Assembly: GCA_023262195.1 (NCBI GenBank)
Contig: JALRDM010000167.1
Coordinates: forward strand, 1-6,718
DNA from: Salibacteraceae bacterium
Lineage (GTDB): Bacteria; Bacteroidota; Bacteroidia; Flavobacteriales_G; Salibacteraceae
Direction: 5' to 3'
Length of the DNA: 6,718 nt
How positions within the stretch are numbered: position 1 is the first letter of the stretch; each line of letters starts with the position of its first letter. Made by a program: the position numbers and the translations under genes. The notes beneath the pieces are model-generated. The model was not told where the DNA came from. It made no database searches and worked only from the letters and a program-made list of their open reading frames with translations. Positions 1 through 5,954 of this stretch are shown piece by piece.

Positions 1-786
1 GGGGCTGGCTTTCCCGTGTATATGGGTAAAGGTGCAAAGCTTCAACGCGCGCTTATTCAGTTCTTCTTGGATCAAGGCGAAGCAGCGGGTTACACAGAAG
101 TGATTCCTCCTTATCTAGTAAATGCCGACTCTGGATTTGGAACGGGACAATTACCAGATAAAGACGGGCAGATGTATCACGCCACTGCCGATGATTTATA
201 CTTGATTCCAACCGGTGAAGTACCTATCACTAACATCTATCGAGATAGAATTATTGCGGAAGATGTATTGCCAATAAAAAATATTGGCTACTCTCCCTGT
301 TTTAGAAGGGAAGCAGGTTCTTATGGCAAAGATGTGCGAGGATTGAATCGACTGCACCAATTTGACAAGGTGGAGATTGTGCAAATAGAACACCCCGATA
401 AAAGCTATGCAGCGCTAGAGCAAATGGTTTCATACGTAGAAAATCTTTTGCAAAAACTAGAACTCCCATATAGGGTATTGCGTCTATGTGGTGGCGACAT
501 GGGTTTTACAGCTGCACTTACATATGATTTGGAGGTTTACTCAAAAGGTCAAGGTCGTTGGTTAGAGGTTAGTTCCGTTTCAAACTTTGAGACCTATCAA
601 GCGAACCGCATGAAACTAAGAATAAAGGGAACGGATGGGAAAAAGCAAGTTGCTCATACTCTAAATGGCAGCGCTTTGGCACTTCCTCGTATCGTGGCTG
701 CGTTATTGGAAAACAACTTTGATGGTCAAAAAATTAATATCCCTGATGCGTTGCAGGCTTATACCAAATTTGATTCGATATCATGA
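1..786 (+). CDS. serS: Seryl-tRNA synthetase, C-terminal catalytic part (5' truncated by window)
   Basis: Class II aminoacyl-tRNA synthetase that activates serine with ATP and charges tRNA-Ser (and tRNA-Sec where present) in the cytoplasm. The frame is open from base 1, so the gene starts upstream. 261 codons are present, and the missing part should be roughly 160 residues including the tRNA-binding coiled-coil arm. Counting from the first codon in the window, motif 1 ends near the Pro-Pro at 36-37. The serine-binding TGE is at 71-73. Motif 2 runs from F101-R102-R103-E104 through H119-Q120-F121, and motif 3 is LNGSALALPR at 221-230 with its conserved Arg at 230. All the core catalytic signatures are intact, so the enzyme should be functional. 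The stop overlaps the start of the next gene in an ATGA, which suggests translational coupling. The identification is secure. Confidence 0.97.
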   Translation, partial: GAGFPVYMGKGAKLQRALIQFFLDQGEAAGYTEVIPPYLVNADSGFGTGQLPDKDGQMYHATADDLYLIPTGEVPITNIYRDRIIAEDVLPIKNIGYSPCFRREAGSYGKDVRGLNRLHQFDKVEIVQIEHPDKSYAALEQMVSYVENLLQKLELPYRVLRLCGGDMGFTAALTYDLEVYSKGQGRWLEVSSVSNFETYQANRMKLRIKGTDGKKQVAHTLNGSALALPRIVAALLENNFDGQKINIPDALQAYTKFDSIS

Positions 787-1349
787 AACTAGCATTCACA
801 GCACTATTTATTGCGCTCAGCGTAATCACAATGACTTCTTGCGACAGCGCCATTAAAACCCAAAGACTCAAGAGAATTGACAGCCTTGGCACCTATTTAA
901 ATCACGTGAACGAGGTGACGTCCAATGTTGATTCTGCCTTGATTGAAAAGAGGATAAACAACCTATCAACCACTGGCGACTGGGTGCTCGCAAACATTAC
1001 CGATACACTAGACCCTAAACCTGGAATCACCTTTGGCGATCATTTGAGATGTAAAAAGTTCTATGATAAATCTCGGCTAAGGTTGATGCAAGTAAAGACA
1101 GAATTAAAATACAGCGAAAAGCAACTTCAAAAATTAAGGACTGATGTAGAAAACAGCTTCTATGGCGATGAAGAGTTTGAGGGATATTTTAAAACAGAAG
1201 CACAAGCCATAGAAAAGCTTGTAAATGCTTCCGATGAATTAGCCGCGACCTACGAATCGGTGAATGCTCAATATGACTACACCAAACCAAAGGTTGACGC
1301 CATTGTTGACAGTATAAAAGCAATTATTTACTCTCCTGAGCCAATTTAA
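783..1349 (+). CDS. Predicted lipoprotein of unknown function
   Basis: I do not recognise a named family. The 188-residue product begins with a type II signal peptide: K2, a hydrophobic stretch at about 3-17, then a lipobox-like MTSC with the lipidated cysteine at position 20. It is therefore probably anchored to the inner or outer membrane. The residue after the cysteine is Asp, and I see no clear acidic Bacteroidota surface-export signal right behind it. The mature part is charged and looks mostly helical, with a possible coiled coil at about 100-165. A second cysteine lies at 90. No catalytic motif is apparent. The ATG start overlaps the serS stop by 4 nt, which supports both the start and co-expression. 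Its 3' end probably overlaps the start of the following TPR gene, so the two exported proteins may act together; that is inference. Gene reality is well supported, function is not. Confidence 0.85.
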   Translation: MKLAFTALFIALSVITMTSCDSAIKTQRLKRIDSLGTYLNHVNEVTSNVDSALIEKRINNLSTTGDWVLANITDTLDPKPGITFGDHLRCKKFYDKSRLRLMQVKTELKYSEKQLQKLRTDVENSFYGDEEFEGYFKTEAQAIEKLVNASDELAATYESVNAQYDYTKPKVDAIVDSIKAIIYSPEPI

Positions 1350-3177
1350 AACATACCTGCTACTTTTTTTTCTGGCCTTCTCTCCATGCGCCATTTTCGC
1401 TCAAGGCACAACAGACGAACAGCTAGCCGCACACTACTATCGTGAAGGAGAATTTGATAAAGCCTTAATTTATTACGAACGGCTTTATGATGCCAACGGA
1501 AGTGACGAGAATTATGAATACTGCTTGAATAGCCTTCTCGCAACTGAAGACTTTAAAAGCGCTCAAAAATTAGCTGAAAAGCATTCAAAGGCACATCCAA
1601 AAAACATTTCATTCGATATCGATATTGGCCGCGTGTTAAGAAGGGCGGGCGAAGAAGACAAAGCCGAAAAGCACTTCGATAAAATTGTAAAAGGCCTCAA
1701 TAATGCCTCTGTAAATCAGATTTTGAATGCAGGGCGAGCGTTTTCAGAGATGAATGATCTGCCACGAGCGCTTATGGTCTATACCAATGCTCGAAAGAAA
1801 ATGGGAAACAGCTATCCCTTCCATTTTCAAATCGCCCAAGTGAAAGGAGAGATGGGCGATGTAGAAGGCATGATCAATGAATACTTAGATGTTTTGACGG
1901 TAAGTAATGGATATATACAAAGCGTACAAAACACGCTAAATAGGGTCATCGGGTTCGAAGAGGATAACAAATACAACGAGGTCTTATTGGCTGAGCTCAA
2001 CCGAAGGGTACAGCGCAATCCTGAAAGCGACATCTATGCAGAAATGCTCATTTGGATATTTATGAAGCAGGATAAGTATGATGCTGCTTTAATGCAAGTC
2101 ATTGCCTTGGATAAGAAAAACAAAGAAGATGGCCAACGCGTAATTGATGTTGCCAATGTTGCCTTGAGTGACTACAAATACAATACGGCCATTAAGGCTT
2201 TTGAATACGTTAAATCAAAAGGTCCTCGCTCCTATTATTACTTAGATGCCCTTTTGGGACAATTGCGCGCATCCAAAGAGAAAGTAACTTCAGGTATATA
2301 CAGCCAAGAAGCCATTGCCCAACTTATCGCGGATTATGAATCCACCTTAGATGAATTGGGAATATCAGCAAGGTCAGCTATGATCATCAATGATTTTGCG
2401 ATGACCAAAGCTTTTTATGAAAGTAAGTACAGCGAAACTGCCATAGAAGAAGCGGCCGGTATCCTTGAAAACGCCTTGACCATGCCTGGGTTGGATGTTA
2501 ATACGGAAGCCTTGCTAAAGATTCAACTGGCAGATATATACGTTTTAAAAGGAAGGATTTGGGATGCTTCGCTATTATACGCACAAGTTGAGAAAACATT
2601 TAAGTACGATAAAATAGGGCATTCTGCAAAACTGAAAAACGCACTTGTGTTTTACTATGCAGGCGATTTTTACTGGGCACAAAGCCAACTCGATGTATTA
2701 AAAGGATCGACTTCGAAACTCATTTCAAATGATGCCGTTGAATTAAGCGCCTTTATCACTGAGAATATTGGCATTGATTCGAATCTCGAAGCATTAAGCA
2801 TGTTTGCAGACATGGAACTACTCATGGCCCAGCATAAGTATGATTCTGCACTCCACAAACTCGATACCATTGAAATGATTTTTCCTGGCCATGAGCTGGG
2901 CGACAACATTCTATTTCAAAAGGGTATTATTCAAACAGAGCTCGGTAATTACGAAAGTGCCGTTTCCAACTTTCTTGAAATTCCAAAGCGGTATCCGTTC
3001 GGTATACTCAATGATAACGCCATCATGGAGGCCGCCAAAATAAATCAAGAAAAGCTGGGGAATGACGAATCTGCAATGGAGCTGTATCAAACAATTCTCA
3101 CCGACTATTCCAATAGTCTCTACACCGTTGAGGCTAGAAAACGATTCAGAAAGCTCCGTGGTGATTCTGTTCAATAA
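1336..3177 (+). CDS. Secreted tetratricopeptide (TPR) repeat protein, probable CTG start
   Basis: This is a helical-repeat protein, likely a periplasmic or envelope scaffold, of about 613 residues. The frame is open from 1318, after a TAA at 1315-1317, yet has no ATG, GTG or TTG until a TTG at 1525. The region before 1525 codes for a clear type I signal peptide. Starting at the CTG at 1336 gives n-region MSQFKTY, h-region LLLFFLAFS and a cleavage site IFA|Q after residue 22. It then continues into a TPR-like helix pair (about 29-62) that the TTG start would lose. I therefore place the start at 1336, with low certainty about the exact codon; it overlaps the lipoprotein gene by 14 nt. Further TPR-like units lie at about 65-122, and a C-terminal cluster at about 496-613 resembles the repeats of BamD/YbgF-type proteins (for example GNYESAVSNF, then DESAMELYQTIL). 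The middle is more diverged but still helical. No enzymatic motif is seen. Partners are unknown; the upstream lipoprotein is the obvious candidate. Confidence 0.85.
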   Translation: MSQFKTYLLLFFLAFSPCAIFAQGTTDEQLAAHYYREGEFDKALIYYERLYDANGSDENYEYCLNSLLATEDFKSAQKLAEKHSKAHPKNISFDIDIGRVLRRAGEEDKAEKHFDKIVKGLNNASVNQILNAGRAFSEMNDLPRALMVYTNARKKMGNSYPFHFQIAQVKGEMGDVEGMINEYLDVLTVSNGYIQSVQNTLNRVIGFEEDNKYNEVLLAELNRRVQRNPESDIYAEMLIWIFMKQDKYDAALMQVIALDKKNKEDGQRVIDVANVALSDYKYNTAIKAFEYVKSKGPRSYYYLDALLGQLRASKEKVTSGIYSQEAIAQLIADYESTLDELGISARSAMIINDFAMTKAFYESKYSETAIEEAAGILENALTMPGLDVNTEALLKIQLADIYVLKGRIWDASLLYAQVEKTFKYDKIGHSAKLKNALVFYYAGDFYWAQSQLDVLKGSTSKLISNDAVELSAFITENIGIDSNLEALSMFADMELLMAQHKYDSALHKLDTIEMIFPGHELGDNILFQKGIIQTELGNYESAVSNFLEIPKRYPFGILNDNAIMEAAKINQEKLGNDESAMELYQTILTDYSNSLYTVEARKRFRKLRGDSVQ

Positions 3178-3194
3178 ATTACCCAAGCTGTGTT

Positions 3195-3221
3195 AGTTAC
3201 TTTCTTCGCTTCGTTGTAACT
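3195..3221 (+). repeat. Short inverted repeat in the TPR-ftsX gap
   Basis: Arms AGTTAC (3195-3200) and GTAACT (3216-3221) are perfect reverse complements separated by 15 nt. It sits 17 nt after the TPR stop, where a transcript end would be expected. The stem is short and AT-rich and is not followed by a run of T, so it does not qualify as a standard intrinsic terminator and may be chance. Confidence 0.3.
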
Positions 3222-3246
3222 CCCGGATTCTTTATAAATAGTTTCG
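3214..3246 (+). promoter_or_regulatory. Weak candidate promoter for ftsX
   Basis: The gap before ftsX contains a TTG at 3214-3216 and, 22 nt on, TAGTTTCG at 3239-3246. The second element is a degenerate match to the Bacteroidota -7 consensus TAnnTTTG. The arrangement (TTG about 20 nt upstream of the -7 box, ATG close downstream) is reasonable, but the -7 match is imperfect. It is listed because this 77-nt gap is the largest in the window and separates two functional groups. Confidence 0.25.
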
Positions 3247-3254
3247 TCTCCATT

Positions 3255-4133
3255 ATGGCCGCTAAGAGTGATGAAAAATTTCAAAAACGAAGACTAAGAA
3301 GCTCCTACATCTCAGTTATTCTTAGTGTTTCGTTGGTGCTGTTTACCCTAGGCTTGCTTGGTTTATTTCTACTTTACACTCAAAAAATCACCAATCAAGT
3401 AATTGAAGATATCGGCTTCACGGTTTATTTATATGATGATGTAAAGCAAGTGGATGTTGACAGGCTCAAAAAGGCCATAGATATCGCAGACTATACACGC
3501 ACGTCAACCTATATATCAAAAGACGAGGCCATAGAAATACTCAAACAAGACCTCGGTGAGGACTTTATGCAGTATTTGGATTACAACCCCCTTTTGGCCT
3601 CTATTGATGTTAAAGTAAAACCTGCTTACGCTAGTACAGACAGCCTAGCCGTTGTAAAGGCTAGTCTTTCAAGAAGCTCAAAAGTCAAAGAAATTGTATA
3701 CCAAGAATCGCTCATACAAAAGGTTCAAGAAAATCTCAGAATTGCAGGATTGGTGATTTTAATCTTCAGCAGTCTCTTATTGGTGGTGGCCATAGCATTA
3801 ATTAACAACAGTATTCGGCTCTCAATTTACAGCCGAAGATTCATTATTAAAAGCATGCAACTGGTGGGTGCGACCCAAGGTTTTATTCGAAGGCCATTTG
3901 TTCAACGTGGCATTCTACACGGGGTTTACAGCGCTTTAATCGCAATGCTACTCATCATGGGAGTGATGTATTATTTACAAAATGTTCTCCCTGATCTAAT
4001 TCAAATCGAAGACATTGAAATTCTAGCCTACCTCTTTGTGTTGGTAATGGCGCTTGGAATTATAATTTCGTGGGTTTCTACGAGTTTGGCAGTGCGCAAG
4101 TATCTCCGAATGAGAGGCAACAAATTATATTAA
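3255..4133 (+). CDS. ftsX: Cell-division membrane protein FtsX (ABC transporter-like permease)
   Basis: FtsX is the membrane half of the FtsEX complex. In studied bacteria FtsEX uses ATP hydrolysis by FtsE to switch on periplasmic peptidoglycan hydrolases, directly or through adaptors, during division. The 292-residue product has the family layout: a basic cytoplasmic N-terminus (KRRLRSS, 11-17), TM1 at about 19-41, a periplasmic domain at about 42-160, then TM2 (162-184), TM3 (219-241) and TM4 (256-276). The conserved cytoplasmic segment MQLVGAT...FIRRPF lies at 201-215 between TM2 and TM3. The ATG at 3255 gives a normal N-terminus and has no Shine-Dalgarno sequence. No ftsE lies next to it; an ftsE at a separate locus is common in this phylum. 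It probably heads the unit ftsX-DUF3098-uppP-truB, being followed after only 2 nt by the next gene. Confidence 0.95.
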   Translation: MAAKSDEKFQKRRLRSSYISVILSVSLVLFTLGLLGLFLLYTQKITNQVIEDIGFTVYLYDDVKQVDVDRLKKAIDIADYTRTSTYISKDEAIEILKQDLGEDFMQYLDYNPLLASIDVKVKPAYASTDSLAVVKASLSRSSKVKEIVYQESLIQKVQENLRIAGLVILIFSSLLLVVAIALINNSIRLSIYSRRFIIKSMQLVGATQGFIRRPFVQRGILHGVYSALIAMLLIMGVMYYLQNVLPDLIQIEDIEILAYLFVLVMALGIIISWVSTSLAVRKYLRMRGNKLY

Positions 4134-4135
4134 GA

Positions 4136-4366
4136 ATGAGCGAAAACAACACTCCATCTGAATTTCCTTTAGAGAAGAAAAACTTCATGTTGATTGGTAT
4201 TGGAGCAGCAACGGTTATCATCGGGTTCTTCCTAATGAGCGGTGGCGGTGCAGATGACGCAACCTCTTTCAGTCCCGATGTGTTTAGCTTCAGAAGAATG
4301 TATATCGCGCCAATCACCATCTTAGCAGGATATGGTTTGGTTATGTACGGAATCATTAAAAAGTAA
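4136..4366 (+). CDS. DUF3098 family two-helix inner-membrane protein
   Basis: This is a 76-residue protein that I match to the Bacteroidota family DUF3098, whose function is unknown. After a short polar N-terminus, TM1 covers about 17-34 and TM2 about 57-73. They are joined by a loop with the family hallmark: SGGG at 35-38, two Asp at 40-41, and a conserved FSPDVFSFRR block at 45-54. The ATG at 4136 is chosen over in-frame upstream alternatives because it lies 2 nt after the ftsX stop and gives the usual family length. Its place between ftsX and uppP is conserved in the phylum as I know it, which suggests an envelope or cell-wall role, perhaps as a small partner of FtsX or UppP. That role is inference only. 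No signal peptide or catalytic residues are seen. Confidence 0.9.
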   Translation: MSENNTPSEFPLEKKNFMLIGIGAATVIIGFFLMSGGGADDATSFSPDVFSFRRMYIAPITILAGYGLVMYGIIKK

Positions 4367-4372
4367 CCACGC

Positions 4373-5161
4373 TTGGGTGCCTTGGAAGCCATTTTACTGG
4401 GTATAATTCAAGGTCTCACCGAATTCTTACCCGTCAGTAGCAGCGGCCATCTCGAACTTGCAAAAGTGATCTTAGGAGATGATAGTCTCCCGGAGGAAAG
4501 CTTGCTTTTCACCATTGTTCTCCATTTCGCTACAGCACTAAGCACTATAGTGGTATTCAGACGAGAAATTGGGCAAATCTTCAATGGTTTAACGCAGTTC
4601 AAATGGAATGATGAGGCTCAGTTTTCAGTTATGATCATCATCTCTATGTTTCCGGCCGCATTAATCGGTGTTCTGTTTAATGATGAAATTGAAGCCTTAT
4701 TCTCTCACCAGGTATTACTGGTTGGAGCAATGCTGCTCATCACTGGCCTTTTACTCTTTTTGGCCGATCGAGCCAAAAACACTCAAAAGTCTGTAGGTTT
4801 TTTAGGCGCATTTATCATTGGGATAGCCCAAGCCATTGCCATACTCCCTGGTATAAGCCGAAGTGGCGCTACAATTTCAACATCAGTTTTACTAGGAATA
4901 GACCGGGAAAAGGCCGCCAGATTTAGCTTCTTAATGGTGGTGCCCCTAATCTTTGGCAAGGTGGCAAAAGATGGCTTAAGTGGAGATTTGCTGTCAACAA
5001 ACCTTGAAATCCTTCCAATTATTTTGGGTGCAGCAGCCGCATTTATTTCCGGTCTGCTTGCATGCAATTGGATGATCGCTTTGGTCAAACGAAGTCAGCT
5101 CAAATACTTCAGCTATTACTGCTTTATCGTTGGATTGGTCGCAATTCGTCTCTCATACTAG
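4373..5161 (+). CDS. uppP: Undecaprenyl-diphosphate phosphatase UppP (BacA)
   Basis: This integral membrane enzyme removes one phosphate from undecaprenyl diphosphate. It regenerates the lipid carrier for peptidoglycan and other envelope polymers, and its overexpression is known to give bacitracin resistance. The product is 262 residues, normal for the family. The first signature QGLTEFLPVSSSGH is at 13-26, giving the (E/Q)xxxE pair Q13/E17 plus S23 and H26. The second, PGISRSGATIS, is at 159-169 with catalytic R163, followed by GIDREKAARFSFL at 175-187. Several hydrophobic segments span the rest. The start is TTG: the DUF3098 stop at 4364-4366 is in the same frame, and TTG at 4373 is the first possible start, 6 nt on, giving the typical MGALEAI N-terminus. 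A second TTG at 4382 is a less likely alternative. It is probably co-transcribed with ftsX and truB. Confidence 0.96.
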   Translation: MGALEAILLGIIQGLTEFLPVSSSGHLELAKVILGDDSLPEESLLFTIVLHFATALSTIVVFRREIGQIFNGLTQFKWNDEAQFSVMIIISMFPAALIGVLFNDEIEALFSHQVLLVGAMLLITGLLLFLADRAKNTQKSVGFLGAFIIGIAQAIAILPGISRSGATISTSVLLGIDREKAARFSFLMVVPLIFGKVAKDGLSGDLLSTNLEILPIILGAAAAFISGLLACNWMIALVKRSQLKYFSYYCFIVGLVAIRLSY

Positions 5162-5167
5162 CGATTC

Positions 5168-5881
5168 ATGTCTGACATCACCCCATTTGGACTAACACTC
5201 TTAGTTGACAAGCCCCTTACTTGGACTTCTTTTGATGTTGTCAATAAACTCAGATATACCGTAAAGGAACTTACAGGTAAGAAAAAGAATAAAGTCGGAC
5301 ACGCAGGCACCCTCGACCCACTCGCCACTGGGCTGCTTATCATTTGCATTGGTTCACATACAAAGAAAATTGAAGGCCTACAAGGCCTACCAAAAGCCTA
5401 TACAGGAACAATCAAACTTGGTGCAACTACCCCGTCATATGACCTGGAATTGCCCATTGACCAAACCTACCCGATACCCGAATGCGATCATAATCTGATG
5501 CAAAAGGTTGCCAACTCATTCGTGGGAACAATAGAACAAATTCCGCCAGCCTTTTCGGCTAAAAAAATTGCAGGTAAAAAAGCATATGAGTTGGCACGAA
5601 AAGGGAGAAATGTCGATTTAAATCCCTCCTTAATTAAAATATCCGAGTTTAAAATAACCACTGAAAACTATCCCGAAATCAACTTTGAAGTGAAGTGCAG
5701 TAAAGGAACATACATTAGGAGTCTGGCACATGATTTTGGAATCAAACTCAATACAGGAGCGCATCTCACTTCGTTGAGAAGGACCCAAATTGGACTATAT
5801 AGTGTAACAAATGCCCACACTGTTGAATTGGCCATTGACCATATCCGAGAGGAATACGCTAATTACTTGAAACACAAGTAG
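5168..5881 (+). CDS. truB: tRNA pseudouridine-55 synthase TruB
   Basis: TruB converts uridine 55 in the T-loop of tRNAs to pseudouridine, in the cytoplasm, and in other bacteria also acts as a tRNA folding chaperone. The product is 237 residues. The catalytic motif VGHAGTLDPLATGLL is at 43-57 with the nucleophile D50. The KAYTGTIKLG segment at 76-85 holds the conserved Tyr (Y78). QIPPAFSAKK follows at 124-133, and CSKGTYIRSLAHDFG at 177-191 with R184. It ends with GAHLTSLRRTQIG and a short tail, so it lacks the C-terminal extension or PUA-like domain of longer homologues such as the E. coli enzyme; short forms are usual in this phylum. The ATG lies 6 nt after the uppP stop, with no Shine-Dalgarno sequence. 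It is probably the last gene of the ftsX unit, since a promoter-like element follows. Confidence 0.97.
   Translation: MSDITPFGLTLLVDKPLTWTSFDVVNKLRYTVKELTGKKKNKVGHAGTLDPLATGLLIICIGSHTKKIEGLQGLPKAYTGTIKLGATTPSYDLELPIDQTYPIPECDHNLMQKVANSFVGTIEQIPPAFSAKKIAGKKAYELARKGRNVDLNPSLIKISEFKITTENYPEINFEVKCSKGTYIRSLAHDFGIKLNTGAHLTSLRRTQIGLYSVTNAHTVELAIDHIREEYANYLKHK
5864..5880 (+). repeat. Short inverted repeat overlapping the truB stop codon
   Basis: Perfect 6-nt arms TACTTG (5864-5869) and CAAGTA (5875-5880) with a 5-nt loop overlap the end of truB. The hairpin is AT-rich and has no T-run after it, so it is a poor match to an intrinsic terminator. It could slow decay or mark the 3' end of the ftsX-truB transcript, or be chance. 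Confidence 0.3.
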
Positions 5882-5900
5882 GAAAAGTGGTATTCATTTA

Positions 5901-5908
5901 TAAATTTG
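5901..5908 (+). promoter_or_regulatory. queA: Candidate Bacteroidota -7 promoter element for queA
   Basis: TAAATTTG is an exact match to the TAnnTTTG -7 consensus used by the primary sigma factor of Bacteroidota. It lies 46 nt upstream of the queA ATG in a 73-nt gap, a sensible position for transcription to begin shortly after it. No clear TTTG/TTG -33 box is found 17-23 nt upstream; the nearest TTG (5867-5869) is 31 nt away. The match is therefore to one of two elements. Confidence 0.5.
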
Positions 5909-5954
5909 CCGCCCGTTTTCCAAAGCATATCAAAAGACCGAGATGACATACAGA

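Noticed and set aside
1315..1350. Programmed frameshift joining the lipoprotein and TPR frames
   Set aside because: Each protein has its own export signal, so a fusion would place a second signal peptide in the middle. No clear slippery site with a stimulatory structure is seen at the lipoprotein stop.
1525..3177. TTG at 1525 as the start of the TPR protein
   Set aside because: It removes an evident signal peptide and the first TPR-like unit, both coded in the same open frame immediately upstream. It remains only a fallback.
2911..3186. Minus-strand open frame of about 91 residues opposite the TPR gene
   Set aside because: It lies almost wholly antisense to a well-supported gene, has no recognisable domain, and its product looks like random-frame translation.
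4070..4135. N-terminal extension of the DUF3098 protein into the ftsX end
   Set aside because: It would use a non-ATG start deep within ftsX. The ATG at 4136 gives the usual family length and tight gene spacing.
4078..4392. Minus-strand open frame of about 104 residues opposite the ftsX end and DUF3098
   Set aside because: It is antisense to three conserved coding regions; its hydrophobic look is a by-product of the membrane helices on the + strand.
4783..5088. Minus-strand open frame of about 101 residues opposite uppP
   Set aside because: It is fully inside the conserved uppP gene, with no start context or family resemblance.
5373..5390. Exact tandem 9-nt repeat (AAGGCCTAC twice) in truB
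   Set aside because: It is in frame, coding for a G-L-Q-G-L stretch in a variable part of the protein. Two copies of a 9-mer are compatible with chance, and nothing suggests a functional repeat.
5943..5954. Upstream in-frame ATG for queA
   Set aside because: It adds only MTYR; the MKLSQFKF start at 5955 matches the usual N-terminus of the family.
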